Source of the DNA: an uncultured Lachnospiraceae bacterium
GTDB taxonomy: Bacteria > Bacillota > Clostridia > Lachnospirales > Lachnospiraceae
Length of the DNA stretch: 56,481 nt
NCBI GenBank assembly: GCA_900315055.1
Contig: OMXP01000010.1
Location: 1 to 56,481 of the forward strand
Direction of reading: 5' to 3'
Below are positions 19,608 to 28,572 of the stretch, in pieces; position 1 is the first letter of the stretch; every line of letters begins with the position of its first letter. The position numbers and the translations under genes are program-made. The notes under the pieces were generated by a model. It was not told the DNA's origin and searched no databases. It worked only from the letters and a program-made list of their open reading frames with translations.

Positions 19608-20495
19608 TTATTTGCGTTCGGCCTCTTCGGAAAGTTTTACGAGTTCAGACGGTGAAAATGTATATTTCTTACCGCAGAACTGGCAGGAGAGATCAAAATC
19701 ATGTCCTTCCTTTGCCATGCTCAAAAGCTCGTCCTTCCCCAGAAGGATCAGTGCCTTTTCAACCCTTGGTCTGTCACAGTTGCAGTGAAACTGCACTGGC
19801 ATCTTCCCCTCAAAGGTCACATCCAGTCCGTCCAGGGCAAAGCCCAGCATCTCCTCGGGCGTTGCTCCGTCCTCGAGCATTTCCGTAATGCTCTTTGTCT
19901 TCCCAAGGTTCTGCTCCAGGGTGCGGATCACCTCGTCCTCCGTAAAGGGCATGAGCTGAATGAGAAAACCGCCCGCCTGCCTCACCGTGCAGTCTGTATC
20001 CACCAGAACGCCCAGTGAAATCGAGGTCGGTACCTGTTCGGACTCGGCAAAATAGTGGGTGAGATCATCTGCGATCTCGCCGGAGTGGATCGCCACCTGT
20101 CCGTTGTAGGTGTTGTCCCGGTCAAGGTCCCGGATCACCGTAAGGGTTCCTTTTCCGACGGCACGTCCGACGTCGAGATGTCCGTTTTCCTTTGGCGGCA
20201 GCAGAACCAGCGGATTCTTTACATAGCCCTTGACGTTTCCGTGGCTGTCTGCGGTCACCGTGATGCCTCCGATCGGCCCGTCTCCATCGAACTGAATGGT
20301 CAGAAGATCGTCATCGCTCTTTAACAGGTCACTCATCAGAAGCGCACCGGTCAGCGTCCGCCCGAGGGCAGCCGTCGCAACGGGACTCGTGCCGTGCGCC
20401 TTTCTTGCCTCTTCCACCGTGTGCCCTGTCGTTGCCGCGAAGGCACGGATCTGTTTGCTGCCCGCAATGGCGCGGACCATATAGTCATCAAGCAT
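19608..20495 (-). CDS. hslO: Redox-regulated chaperone Hsp33
   Basis: A 295-residue Hsp33, a cytosolic holdase activated by oxidation. The C-terminal zinc switch is intact: CNC in FHCNCDRPRVEKAL and CQFC in DLSCQFCGKKYTF. The N-terminal domain shows SPVATAALGRTLTGALLMS and GDGPIGGI, normal for the family. I place the start at ATG 20495, six bases after AAGGAGG; the ATG at 20510 lies upstream of that site. It follows recO by 11 nt. Confidence 0.95.
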   Translation of the reverse strand: MLDDYMVRAIAGSKQIRAFAATTGHTVEEARKAHGTSPVATAALGRTLTGALLMSDLLKSDDDLLTIQFDGDGPIGGITVTADSHGNVKGYVKNPLVLLPPKENGHLDVGRAVGKGTLTVIRDLDRDNTYNGQVAIHSGEIADDLTHYFAESEQVPTSISLGVLVDTDCTVRQAGGFLIQLMPFTEDEVIRTLEQNLGKTKSITEMLEDGATPEEMLGFALDGLDVTFEGKMPVQFHCNCDRPRVEKALILLGKDELLSMAKEGHDFDLSCQFCGKKYTFSPSELVKLSEEAERK

Positions 20496-20506
20496 GGAAA
20501 CCTCCT

Positions 20507-21175
20507 TCATATTCCAAGCACATCCAGAACCTCGGCGCTCCTGAACCGGTGCTCAAAGCACTCGGAAAGACGGCGCCTCGCAAGATCGGTCAGCTCTCTT
20601 AATGTCGGCTCATCGACGGCAAAGCTGTACAGATGTGCAATATCGCTTGTCATGATATAATCCACGGCCTTCTTCGTGGAGGGCCGAACCTTCAAAGAAT
20701 CCACCGGCCGGAATTCTCCCTCGATCACCACAGATCGGATCTCAAAGACCGTCCGGACGAGTTTCTTCGGGTAGTCCTCGATCATCAGTGCCCGAAGACT
20801 CTGATACAGGAGAAGCAGAAGCTGTGACTCATCGTTATTCTCCTGTGCCGCATAGTCACAGATCTCGCAGAAGTACTGTCCCAGCATCGCCTCATTCACA
20901 TGCGTCCTGAAGAAGGAAAAGTAGTTGTCGATCGACGCCTCGAGAATGCTGAAGCTGTTCTTTCCCTCAATCAGCCGGAACGTGCCGTAGCAGAAGGTAT
21001 CCGTGGAAGCAAGAAGCGGCGAGTTCGGCCGTCTTGCTCCGTGGGCAAACCCGGAAATTTTCCCGCGCTCCCTCGTCAATATCACGACTCTCTTGTCGTT
21101 CTCTCCCATCGGCTGCTGCTTCAGAACCATCCCCGTGACTTCGATCTGATTGGTTTTGAAATCTTCCTGTGCCAC
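20507..21175 (-). CDS. recO: DNA repair protein RecO
   Basis: A 222-residue RecO, which with RecF/RecR loads RecA on gapped DNA. The N-terminal OB fold is seen in VTGMVLKQQPMGENDKRVVILTRERGKISGFAHGARR (given in part), followed by a helical domain. The zinc-binding cysteines of many RecO C-terminal domains (CxxC...CxxC) are absent: the only cysteines are in CYGTF, CEICDYA and SECFEH. The length is slightly short. It starts with GTG at 21175, sharing one base with the era stop TAG, a tight translational coupling. Confidence 0.92.
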   Translation of the reverse strand: MAQEDFKTNQIEVTGMVLKQQPMGENDKRVVILTRERGKISGFAHGARRPNSPLLASTDTFCYGTFRLIEGKNSFSILEASIDNYFSFFRTHVNEAMLGQYFCEICDYAAQENNDESQLLLLLYQSLRALMIEDYPKKLVRTVFEIRSVVIEGEFRPVDSLKVRPSTKKAVDYIMTSDIAHLYSFAVDEPTLRELTDLARRRLSECFEHRFRSAEVLDVLGI

Positions 21176-22152
21176 TACTGCTTCAGATCCTTTTCATTGT
21201 ATCCGAGAGATTTGAGAAGAGCGGGATCATCCTTCCAGTCGCGGCGCACCCGGACAAAGAGCTTGAGGTTTACCTTCGTTCCGAGCATCTCCTCGATGTC
21301 CGTGCGGGCGGCCGTTCCGATTTTCTTTAACATCTCACCGCCTTTTCCGATGATGATTCCCTTGTGGGCTTCCCGCTCACAGAGAACATCCGCATCAATG
21401 TCGCAGATCTCCTCCCCCGCTTTTGCGGTCCGGTACTTCATGCGGTTGATCTTCACGGCGATCCCGTGGGGCACTTCCTCCTGCAGAAGGCGCAGTGCTT
21501 TTTCCCGGATGATGTCCTGCGCGATCTCGCGCTCCGTTTCCGTTGTCACTTCATCTTCCCCGTAGAACGGCTCACCCTCCGGCAGATAGGAGAAGATGGT
21601 CTTCTTCAGATCCTCGATTCCCTGTTTCTTGCGCGCAGAGACCGGAACAAGATCGGCAAGTTCTTTTCCCGTATCCTTCTTCCATAGCGCGCTGTAGGAT
21701 GAAAGGATCGGAAGCAGCGCATCCCGTGGAACGGTGTCCACCTTGGTGATGACAAGAACCACCGGCGTCTTGTCCGCTGCCTTCTCGGCAAGACGGATCA
21801 CCTCCTTCTCGTCCTTCGGCACAAGGTCTGCAGGATCATCGGACGTGCTGTCTTTGTCCCTGCGGGCAAGCTTCGGTTCCACGAGAACAAGAATGAGGTC
21901 CACCTCCTTCAGTGTGGAAAGGGAGGCCTCATACATGTATTTTGCAAGATGATCCTTGCCCTTCTGCAGGCCTGGCGTGTCGATGAAGACGATCTGTCCG
22001 TTCTCATCGGTGTAGATCGTCCGTACCTGTTTTCTCGTGGTCTGCGGTTTATAGGAGGTGATCGCGATCTTCTGACCGATCAGCGTGTTCATCAGTGTCG
22101 ACTTTCCGACATTCGGCTTTCCGATGATGGTGACAAATCCTGCTTTCGACAT
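21175..22152 (-). CDS. era: GTPase Era
   Basis: A 325-residue Era GTPase that binds the 3' end of 16S rRNA and assists 30S assembly. G1 (IIGKPNVGKSTLMN), G2 (SYKPQTTRKQVR), G3 (DTPGLQKG) and G4 (VITKVD) are present. The C-terminal KH domain includes IIGKGGEMLKKIG. An insert rich in charged residues (RRDKDSTSDDPADLVPKDE) lies between G3 and G4, making it a little longer than usual. The coupling with recO is by a one-base overlap. Confidence 0.97.
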   Translation of the reverse strand: MSKAGFVTIIGKPNVGKSTLMNTLIGQKIAITSYKPQTTRKQVRTIYTDENGQIVFIDTPGLQKGKDHLAKYMYEASLSTLKEVDLILVLVEPKLARRDKDSTSDDPADLVPKDEKEVIRLAEKAADKTPVVLVITKVDTVPRDALLPILSSYSALWKKDTGKELADLVPVSARKKQGIEDLKKTIFSYLPEGEPFYGEDEVTTETEREIAQDIIREKALRLLQEEVPHGIAVKINRMKYRTAKAGEEICDIDADVLCEREAHKGIIIGKGGEMLKKIGTAARTDIEEMLGTKVNLKLFVRVRRDWKDDPALLKSLGYNEKDLKQ

Positions 22153-22216
22153 GGCTCTTCCCTTCCGCCGATATCCGGCATTCGATTATTGTAAAGCATT
22201 TGGAGGCGAAAAAGAA

Positions 22217-22236
22217 GAAGCGGCAAAAACCGCTCC
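22217..22236 (-). terminator. Terminator after the sortase gene
   Basis: GAAGCGG and CCGCTCC form a 7-bp stem with one wobble. On the minus strand it is followed by TTCTTTTTCG, between the sortase stop and era, so it separates the two units. A TACAAT-like -10 for era lies downstream but no clear -35 is visible. Confidence 0.65.
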
Positions 22237-22247
22237 TTCAGGAAATT

Positions 22248-22895
22248 CTATTCAGATTCCGATCTGAGACACCGAAGCGCATACCGCGTCTTCCCACCGA
22301 TCTGACAGGTAAACAGAGTCAGATCGTACCCGTTGCTCTTCTCTGTCATGTACTCCACCTCGGAAGGCTCCAGAATCTCCGTGTAGGAAAGCACATACTC
22401 GGTCACGTTGTCCTCCACATCGATGAAGTCGATCTCTGCACCGTTTTCAAGGTGGCGAAGCGGTGAGAAATGGCGCGCGTAGTTGTGCCCTGCAATCACG
22501 AGGTCGTCCGTGTAGATGGACCCCGCATAGCGGCAGGGAGAGGTCTTCAGGCCCTCCATCGAAAGCGTGCTCTGCACCGGAAGGGTAAGATCAAGAGATG
22601 GGACATGAAGAAAGCCGATATACTCCGCTCCATCCACCGTGACGGTCGGCATCGGCCGAAGTGACAGGAGCGCAGCGTCCATCTCCTCCATGGCAGGAAG
22701 TGCTCTCTCCTGTTCCAGGATCACATGCGGATCACCAATTCGCTCCGCAAGTTTCTCTCCGGCAAGACGCTCTGCCTCATTCGCTCTTTTTTCGAGCATA
22801 TGGCATCTTAATAGCCAAAGGACCCCAACAGCGGTCAGGAGGATTCCGCCTGCAAGGCACAGAAGGCGCATGTTCTCTCTTGCTGTGTGTTTCAC
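22248..22895 (-). CDS. Sortase (class uncertain)
   Basis: A 215-residue sortase, a membrane-anchored cysteine transpeptidase. A signal anchor lies at about 10-30. The catalytic residues are visible as H137 (IAGHNY), C197 (LTLFTC) and R204 (GGKTRYALR). The TLxTC motif is TLFTC here. A class D-like assignment is plausible from size and spacing but not certain. It starts with GTG at 22895 after AAGGAGG. No LPxTG-type substrate is encoded in the window. The upstream neighbour is a DUF4349 lipoprotein gene. Confidence 0.9.
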   Translation of the reverse strand: MKHTARENMRLLCLAGGILLTAVGVLWLLRCHMLEKRANEAERLAGEKLAERIGDPHVILEQERALPAMEEMDAALLSLRPMPTVTVDGAEYIGFLHVPSLDLTLPVQSTLSMEGLKTSPCRYAGSIYTDDLVIAGHNYARHFSPLRHLENGAEIDFIDVEDNVTEYVLSYTEILEPSEVEYMTEKSNGYDLTLFTCQIGGKTRYALRCLRSESE

Positions 22896-22956
22896 GGTCC
22901 TCCTTTCTCCCCGGGTACTTCCAAAGGAAAGGCGTATCTTTGAGAGGTTTTACGTC

Positions 22957-24096
22957 TCAGCTCTCTTTCTTTTCTTCCTGCGCTGTGTTCTCAGGCACGT
23001 TCTCCGTCTTTGCCGCAGGCCCGTCCTTTGCAGCATCATTTCTGTGTTTTCCCCACCGGTGGTGCTTCTTCTCGGACGGCTTTTTGTTCTTCCTTCTTCC
23101 AAACACCGCCTTCAGGATCTGTACCAGGATCCGGAGAACGGCGATTACAATGGCAATGATGATGATCCAGTACAGGATCATCGGCAGGTTGGACAGGAAC
23201 CCAAGTGCCAGGTTCTTCATGTGCAGGGCAAACGAGGAGGCACTGTCTGCAAAGCCTCGCTTCAGTCGCTCCCCGAAAGTGAGGTTCTCCTCGCTCACCG
23301 TGTACTCTGTCGTCTCCGTGATGTCGAGGTTGACCGTGCTGTAGGCGACCTGGTTGTCCATCACCTTCTTCTGGCTCTCGAGAGACTGAAGCTGGCTTCT
23401 GACGTCGGTCAGGGCATTCTCGATCTGGATCAGATCGTCCACGGATTCTGCCTTGTCCATCATGGAGATCAGGTTTTCCTGCTCGGTTTTCAGCGCATCG
23501 ATCTGGCTCTTCGTATCGACGTATTGAAGCGTGATGTCATCTGTGGTCGTCGACTGGTCCGTAATGTTTGTCCCCTGAAGAGCGTCCGCTGTAAAGGCAT
23601 CGAGCTGATCTGCCGGGATTCGGACAACTAGGGTTGCGTACCGGCTGTTCGAGGTATAGGTTCTGCTGTCCTCTGAGCTGTAGTAGACGATGCCCGGATC
23701 GTCCTCCGGGGTATCCGTATAGCCGTTCGAGATGTTTGAGGATTCGATGTAGCCGCCAAGATCTTTTGTCTTCGTTTTGACGGTTGCAAGAAGCGCATCA
23801 AGATCCTTCGTCTCCACGCTGTAGGACGCCGTGACGACAAGCTTTGTCCCGGTCTCTTCCACGGCGCTCTGGTAGGTATCCCCCGAATCCGATGAAGCTT
23901 CTTCTGTATCTGCAGATGCATCGCCCTTCTTATAGCTGTACAGATCGTCCCCCGTATACGCTGCATCGTTGTAGTCACCGGAAGATACGGAGCTCTCTGC
24001 AAAATTGCTCACCGTCCCGCTCTCAGAGGCTGCTCCGCACCCGGACAGTGTAAGAGCTGCTGCCAAAAGAAGCAGCAAGAGCCTTTCCTTTTTCAT
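22957..24096 (-). CDS. DUF4349 domain-containing lipoprotein
   Basis: A 379-residue surface lipoprotein: signal peptide with lipobox LTLSGC (C20), a low-complexity Asp/Ser/Tyr-rich linker, the DUF4349 domain (about 95-290, with SYSVETKDLDALLATVKTK and the ALTDVRSQLQSLESQKKVMD coiled coil), a membrane segment near 305-330 (ILYWIIIIAIVIAVLRILV), and a basic/charged C-terminus. DUF4349 proteins are widespread and of unknown function. I place the start at ATG 24096 because of the GGGAGG site and the lipobox; the longer frame to 24339 has no support. It is just after the M16 peptidase gene. Confidence 0.9.
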   Translation of the reverse strand: MKKERLLLLLLAAALTLSGCGAASESGTVSNFAESSVSSGDYNDAAYTGDDLYSYKKGDASADTEEASSDSGDTYQSAVEETGTKLVVTASYSVETKDLDALLATVKTKTKDLGGYIESSNISNGYTDTPEDDPGIVYYSSEDSRTYTSNSRYATLVVRIPADQLDAFTADALQGTNITDQSTTTDDITLQYVDTKSQIDALKTEQENLISMMDKAESVDDLIQIENALTDVRSQLQSLESQKKVMDNQVAYSTVNLDITETTEYTVSEENLTFGERLKRGFADSASSFALHMKNLALGFLSNLPMILYWIIIIAIVIAVLRILVQILKAVFGRRKNKKPSEKKHHRWGKHRNDAAKDGPAAKTENVPENTAQEEKKES

Positions 24097-24118
24097 GATT
24101 CCTCCCTTCCCGCTTATT

Positions 24119-27115
24119 TTACGTGAGCGGACGCACGCTCTCGAAGAGATCCCTGTTCTCCTCGATCTTTTCCCTGCTGCCAACAACGCAGATAACCTCG
24201 TCCTGTTTTGCCTTTTCAAGACTGTCTGCAAGCCTTCGTATGCTCTCCTTCGTGCAGTGAAGAATTTCTTCCCGTTCCCTTTGAAGGTCCTCATTGGTGA
24301 TGCCTGCCATGTACATTCTTCTTGCCATGCTTCCGGCAAGACGGGGTGTCATCGGTTGATCGATCTGCCCGATCGCGCTGATCACGTACTTGGTCAGGGT
24401 CTTCTCATCCGCCTCATAGGAGCGGATGTAATCCGGGTTTTCCCGGAAGACCTGTAGAGAGCCCTTAAGATGCGGGTCCCGATAGGTGCAGTAAATGGAA
24501 AGACCCAATCTCTGAAACAGCGCGGCACACCCGTACGCACCGCCGTGAACCCGAAGCTTCTGCCAGAGATAATCATAGTTTTCGATCTGCCGAAGGACGG
24601 AGAATGTCCCCCTGTAGTCCGCATATCCGGTTCCGTAGTGCCCGGCTGCGGCAACGTACTGGACCGATCCTGCGATGGTGAAGGCCTCGTTTTTGCGGGT
24701 AAGAGACGGCACAAAAAGCGGCGTCTCATAGTTCATTCGGCCGTCTTCTTTGACCTCATGGTTTTCCTTTTCTCCCGGAAGCTTTTCGGCAAAGACATTA
24801 AGGCTCTTCTTTGCTTCCGGCAGCTTGTCCTCCTCTCCCGTAAGAGAGATAAAAAGGTTCGCCGGCGTAAAGACAAGATCACGGATTTTTTCCATGCGGG
24901 CGGGAAGTGCATCCTTTTCCGCATCAAATTCCGTGACAACTTTTTTCAGAAGATCATACGCGCTGATGCCGCTTAGGATCTCCCGCACGGCTGCGGCAGC
25001 GCTTTGATGCGCCATCGCCCGGCCGCCCGCCGTCAGGTGAGCGCTCGACTCCAGGGATTCCTTGAGGCCGGATCTCTCCTCCTCCAGGACCTCAAGCATA
25101 CGGCCTGAGTCCTCAAACTTTGTCTCAAAGAGGATCTCCTGTACAAGATCGAGGCACCGGTCAAGGTTCTGGGGAAGGACACGTACGGAAATGCCAAAAC
25201 TTGTCCGGAACGCTCCAGGGTGCCGTAAATCCTCGTTGACCTGAAGGCCTGCGCTGATCCCGCCGCTGATGCAGTCCGTCGTCAGATCCAGTTCCCGGTA
25301 GGTATGCTTCTTCGTATCCAAAGCCCCGAAGAACGTGCGGTAAACCACAAGATACGGAAACAGCTCTGCGGGCACCTGCTTCGTGTCAAACATCAGGTTC
25401 AGGTACAGGATCCCGTCCGTAAACATCGGATGGGTAAGGGCCGGGACAGGGCCGGCCTGATCCATCTCATTGACAAGGGGCGTTCCTTCTGTATCAAGGT
25501 CTGCACGTACAAGGGACGGCACCTTCCGGACATCCTCCGGATTATCCGGGGTATCCTGCCAGCGGGAGAGCGCCTCTGCCTTCTCCTTCACAGCCTGGAA
25601 TTCCTCCGGCGTCATCTCCTCTTTTGTCTTTGCAAGGCGTGCTGCGCTCTCTTTGTCCTTTCCCGCCTGCAGCCCCGGCACCGGTACAAGCGTTACGATG
25701 CTCCGGTGCGGATTGTCAATCAGGTTCTTCCGGATAAAGTCCGTGTACCAGGAGGGATCCTTTTCCCGCAGCTCTGCAAGGATCGAGAGCCGGTGTCCTG
25801 TGTCGAAGACAGCCGCCTCGTTGTACAGCCAGGTATCCAGGAGGTTGAGTCCCTCGACAAGTCCCAGCGGTGTGTAGCCGGCGTCCTTTTCCCGAAGGAC
25901 GAATTCGTAGTAGTTGATCCCCGCCTCAATGGCCATGGGATCGAGCCCTTCCCGGACAACTTTTCGGAGCGTCGATTCCACAAGCTCCCGGAACGTCTCC
26001 TTCTGCTGCGGGTCCGTGTACTTTGCGCTGATGGAGTAATATGGCAGCATGATCCCGTCATCAAAGGTGCTGTCCACATCCTCACAGATGCCGCTCTTTC
26101 GAAGCGCCTCCCGGACCGGGCCTCCCTCGGAATCGCACAGGACATAGTCAATGACGTTCATGGTCATGGACTGCAGAAGATAGTCGTGCCGGTTCTGCTC
26201 TTCCTCTTTCTCGGCTGTCCGGGGCATTGCGGCATTCCAGGAAAGGAAGGCCTTCCCCGCGGGATCTTCCCCGGTCATCAGGGAATAATCCGCTTTCATC
26301 TCCACCGGCGATGCAAACGTCTTCTGCGGCTGCACCCTGGTATCCATCTGCAGAAAATCAAAGTGCGACAGATAGGCCTCGTCCAGGTACCGCAGGCGCC
26401 CGATCATGTCGCAGTTTCCATAGAGGTAGATGTAGCTGTTGGACGGGTGATAATACGTCCTGTGGAAGTTCAGGTACTCTTCATAGGTCAGGGTCGGAAT
26501 TACCTCCGGATCCCCGCCGGAAATCACGGCATAGGTGGTGTCCGGGTACAGGCTCTTCAGGATGGCATCGTCGAGAACCGCATCCGGAGTTGCAAGTGCT
26601 CCCTTCATTTCGTTGTAGACGACACCGTTGACCGAAAGCTCTCCTTCATCGTTCACCTCATAGTGCCAGCCTTCCTGCCGGAAGATGTTCTCCTCCCGGT
26701 AGATGTTCGGATAGAACACCGCATCGAGGTAGGCATGCATCAGGTTGTCAAAGTCCTTCTCATTCGTCGAAGCGATGGGATAGACCGTCTTGTCGGAGTA
26801 GGTCATCGCATTCATGAACGTATTGAGGGAACCGGAGGCAAGATAGACAAAGGGATCCTTCAGGTTGTAATCCTTCGAGCCGCACAGCACCGTGTGCTCG
26901 ATGATGTGCGCAACACCGGTTGAATCCTTCGGTGTCGTTCGAAACGCGATGTAGAACGTCTTGTTGTTGTCATCCGCGGGGAGCAGGCAGATCCTAGCCC
27001 CCGTCTTCTTATGCCGCAGCAGATACCCTTCGCACCCCGCATCCGGCACATACTCCTTTAGCAGCACTTCGTAGGCGCCAAGTGCGATGATTTCCTCTTC
27101 CTTCAGCTCATGCAT
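24119..27115 (-). CDS. M16C family (insulinase/PreP-like) metallopeptidase
   Basis: A 998-residue zinc metallopeptidase. The inverted zinc motif HxxEH is at H70-H74 (AHIIEHTVLCGS), with the typical downstream SGSLNTFMNAMTYSDKTVYP. Four M16 domains in one chain and the length match the presequence-protease (PreP/Cym1) group. No signal peptide is visible, so it should act in the cytosol, probably on oligopeptides. The gene is 22 nt upstream of the DUF4349 gene. Such a gene near era-recO is common in Lachnospiraceae. Confidence 0.95.
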   Translation of the reverse strand: MHELKEEEIIALGAYEVLLKEYVPDAGCEGYLLRHKKTGARICLLPADDNNKTFYIAFRTTPKDSTGVAHIIEHTVLCGSKDYNLKDPFVYLASGSLNTFMNAMTYSDKTVYPIASTNEKDFDNLMHAYLDAVFYPNIYREENIFRQEGWHYEVNDEGELSVNGVVYNEMKGALATPDAVLDDAILKSLYPDTTYAVISGGDPEVIPTLTYEEYLNFHRTYYHPSNSYIYLYGNCDMIGRLRYLDEAYLSHFDFLQMDTRVQPQKTFASPVEMKADYSLMTGEDPAGKAFLSWNAAMPRTAEKEEEQNRHDYLLQSMTMNVIDYVLCDSEGGPVREALRKSGICEDVDSTFDDGIMLPYYSISAKYTDPQQKETFRELVESTLRKVVREGLDPMAIEAGINYYEFVLREKDAGYTPLGLVEGLNLLDTWLYNEAAVFDTGHRLSILAELREKDPSWYTDFIRKNLIDNPHRSIVTLVPVPGLQAGKDKESAARLAKTKEEMTPEEFQAVKEKAEALSRWQDTPDNPEDVRKVPSLVRADLDTEGTPLVNEMDQAGPVPALTHPMFTDGILYLNLMFDTKQVPAELFPYLVVYRTFFGALDTKKHTYRELDLTTDCISGGISAGLQVNEDLRHPGAFRTSFGISVRVLPQNLDRCLDLVQEILFETKFEDSGRMLEVLEEERSGLKESLESSAHLTAGGRAMAHQSAAAAVREILSGISAYDLLKKVVTEFDAEKDALPARMEKIRDLVFTPANLFISLTGEEDKLPEAKKSLNVFAEKLPGEKENHEVKEDGRMNYETPLFVPSLTRKNEAFTIAGSVQYVAAAGHYGTGYADYRGTFSVLRQIENYDYLWQKLRVHGGAYGCAALFQRLGLSIYCTYRDPHLKGSLQVFRENPDYIRSYEADEKTLTKYVISAIGQIDQPMTPRLAGSMARRMYMAGITNEDLQREREEILHCTKESIRRLADSLEKAKQDEVICVVGSREKIEENRDLFESVRPLT

Positions 27116-27163
27116 GTTAGAGAGTCCCTTCCATTATTTAATCCGTTCTTATTTTACCATAAC

Positions 27164-27901
27164 TCAGTTTCCGGACGCCACCTGCTCCGCAATGTTTTTG
27201 ATATCAGTGAGTGATAGTCCTGTTCCCAGTGCCTGAATCGAAAAGCTGTCCGTTCCGTCTGTCCAGGTGGCAAGGAAGAACTCATCTTCGCTGTTTCCCT
27301 TCAGAGTCATGGCAGCACCACCCGTAAGGGTTTCTGTTGTCTCATACGGATAGTCCGTGTAATCTCCGCTGATATCGTCGGTTCCGGCTTCTTCCCGGAT
27401 CGTAAGAAGCGCATTTCCGTCAGCATCTGCGTAATCAGCTTCGGCAAGGCTTCCGTCAAGGACAAAATACTGCGCCGTGACGCTGGTTCCGAGGATCTTT
27501 GTGATTTCCGCCTCGTCCGGCACATTGAAGGCAACACCGGCAAGGTTTCCCGCCTCTTCTGCACTCTGTGCTTCCACATAGGGATTTGCACTTGCAACCG
27601 CTTCCGTGCCATCGGATTCCTGAGCGGATTCCGTATCCATCGAGGAATACGCCGCATTGTCAGTTCTCTGCACGTGGTAAAACGCACCTGCTGCAACGGC
27701 AAGAACCAGCGCCGCTGCAAGCGGCACCAGGTACCGGTTCAGGCGCCGCACCCTGAGGCTGTGGTCGATCTTTGTCCTCTCGTCTGATCGTGCATCCGGT
27801 CTTACATGCTCTGCGGCATCTTCGACGTGCTCGTCCTTTATCTCTCCAAACGCCTGAAACAGCTTTTGTGCCCGTTCCCGTTCTTTATCTGTTGTTTCCA
27901 T
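27164..27901 (-). CDS. Probable anti-sigma factor, single-pass membrane protein
   Basis: A 245-residue protein: a charged cytoplasmic domain (1-55), one membrane segment (about 56-76), an acidic Ser/Ala-rich linker and an extracytoplasmic domain with GVAFNVPDEAEITKILGTSV and GGAAMTLKGNSEDEFF segments, resembling DUF4367-type domains. Its place 14 nt after an ECF-like sigma gene is the standard arrangement for an anti-sigma partner. The pairing is inferred from context and topology; no zinc-anti-sigma HxxxCxxC motif is seen. Confidence 0.72.
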   Translation of the reverse strand: METTDKERERAQKLFQAFGEIKDEHVEDAAEHVRPDARSDERTKIDHSLRVRRLNRYLVPLAAALVLAVAAGAFYHVQRTDNAAYSSMDTESAQESDGTEAVASANPYVEAQSAEEAGNLAGVAFNVPDEAEITKILGTSVTAQYFVLDGSLAEADYADADGNALLTIREEAGTDDISGDYTDYPYETTETLTGGAAMTLKGNSEDEFFLATWTDGTDSFSIQALGTGLSLTDIKNIAEQVASGN

Positions 27902-27915
27902 ATCTGCCTGCTCCT

Positions 27916-28479
27916 TCAGAGGATAATCCCGTGGTCCATCAGCTGCTGCTTCAGCTCTCCCCGCATGCGCAGCAGCTGCATTTTCACCGCACTCTCCCGC
28001 ATCTCATAGTCATGTGCGATATCCCGTATCGGGCTCGCATAGAAATACCGGCGCACGAAGAGCGCGCGCTTCTTCGGGTCAAGTTCTTCGAGAAAGTCGT
28101 TGAGCACTGCCGTGATCTCTTTTCCCTCACTCTGAGTCTCCACGTCCGCATTCGTGTCCGCAAGGCACTCGGCGAGCTCGTCGATCACCCCCGGCACCTC
28201 GGATCCGCCGCGCTTCTGTGCATGTTCCTTCTCGTAGCGGTTCAGCGAGAGATTTCTTACAATCTTTCCGAAATAGGCACAGAGCTTTTCCGGGTGAAAC
28301 GGCGGCATGGCATTCCAGGCGTGCAGCCAGGTATCCGAGCGGCATTCCTTTGCGTCCTCGAGATCGCCGAGAATGTTGTGGGAGATGCTCTGTACATATC
28401 CCCCGTATTTGGTATCGCTCTCCGAAATTGCTCTTTCATTTCGTGCAAAGTAGAGATCGATGATCTGTTCATCCTGCAT
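27916..28479 (-). CDS. RNA polymerase sigma-70 family factor (ECF-like)
   Basis: A 187-residue sigma factor. Region 2 is visible in ITDLYFARNERAISESDTKYG-type and CRSDTWLHAWNAMPPFHPEKL segments (quoted in part), and region 4 in DPKKRALFVRRYFYASPIRDIAHDY followed by a recognition helix. The RNA polymerase-binding motif of region 2.2 reads ISHNILGDLEDAKECRSDT. I place the start at ATG 28479, nine bases after GGGAGGA. A Ser/Gln linker of about 30 residues separates the regions. The downstream gene is its probable membrane anti-sigma factor. Confidence 0.88.
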   Translation of the reverse strand: MQDEQIIDLYFARNERAISESDTKYGGYVQSISHNILGDLEDAKECRSDTWLHAWNAMPPFHPEKLCAYFGKIVRNLSLNRYEKEHAQKRGGSEVPGVIDELAECLADTNADVETQSEGKEITAVLNDFLEELDPKKRALFVRRYFYASPIRDIAHDYEMRESAVKMQLLRMRGELKQQLMDHGIIL

Positions 28480-28542
28480 GGAAGTGATTCCTCCCTTCAA
28501 CTGTGAACACCGGATTTCTTCCGAAACGTCACACAGATACGC

Positions 28543-28570
28543 AAAAAAAGAAGCGGTAATCGGCCGCTCC
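28543..28570 (-). terminator. Terminator of the hypothetical gene 28573-29250
   Basis: GAAGCGG and CCGCTCC stem (one wobble) around a 7-nt loop; on the minus strand it is followed by seven T. It starts three bases after the stop codon. Confidence 0.85.
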
Positions 28571-28572
28571 TC

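Noticed and set aside
25304..26923. Long plus-strand frame opposite the M16 peptidase (539 codons)
   Set aside because: A codon-bias artefact; no promoter, binding site or family.
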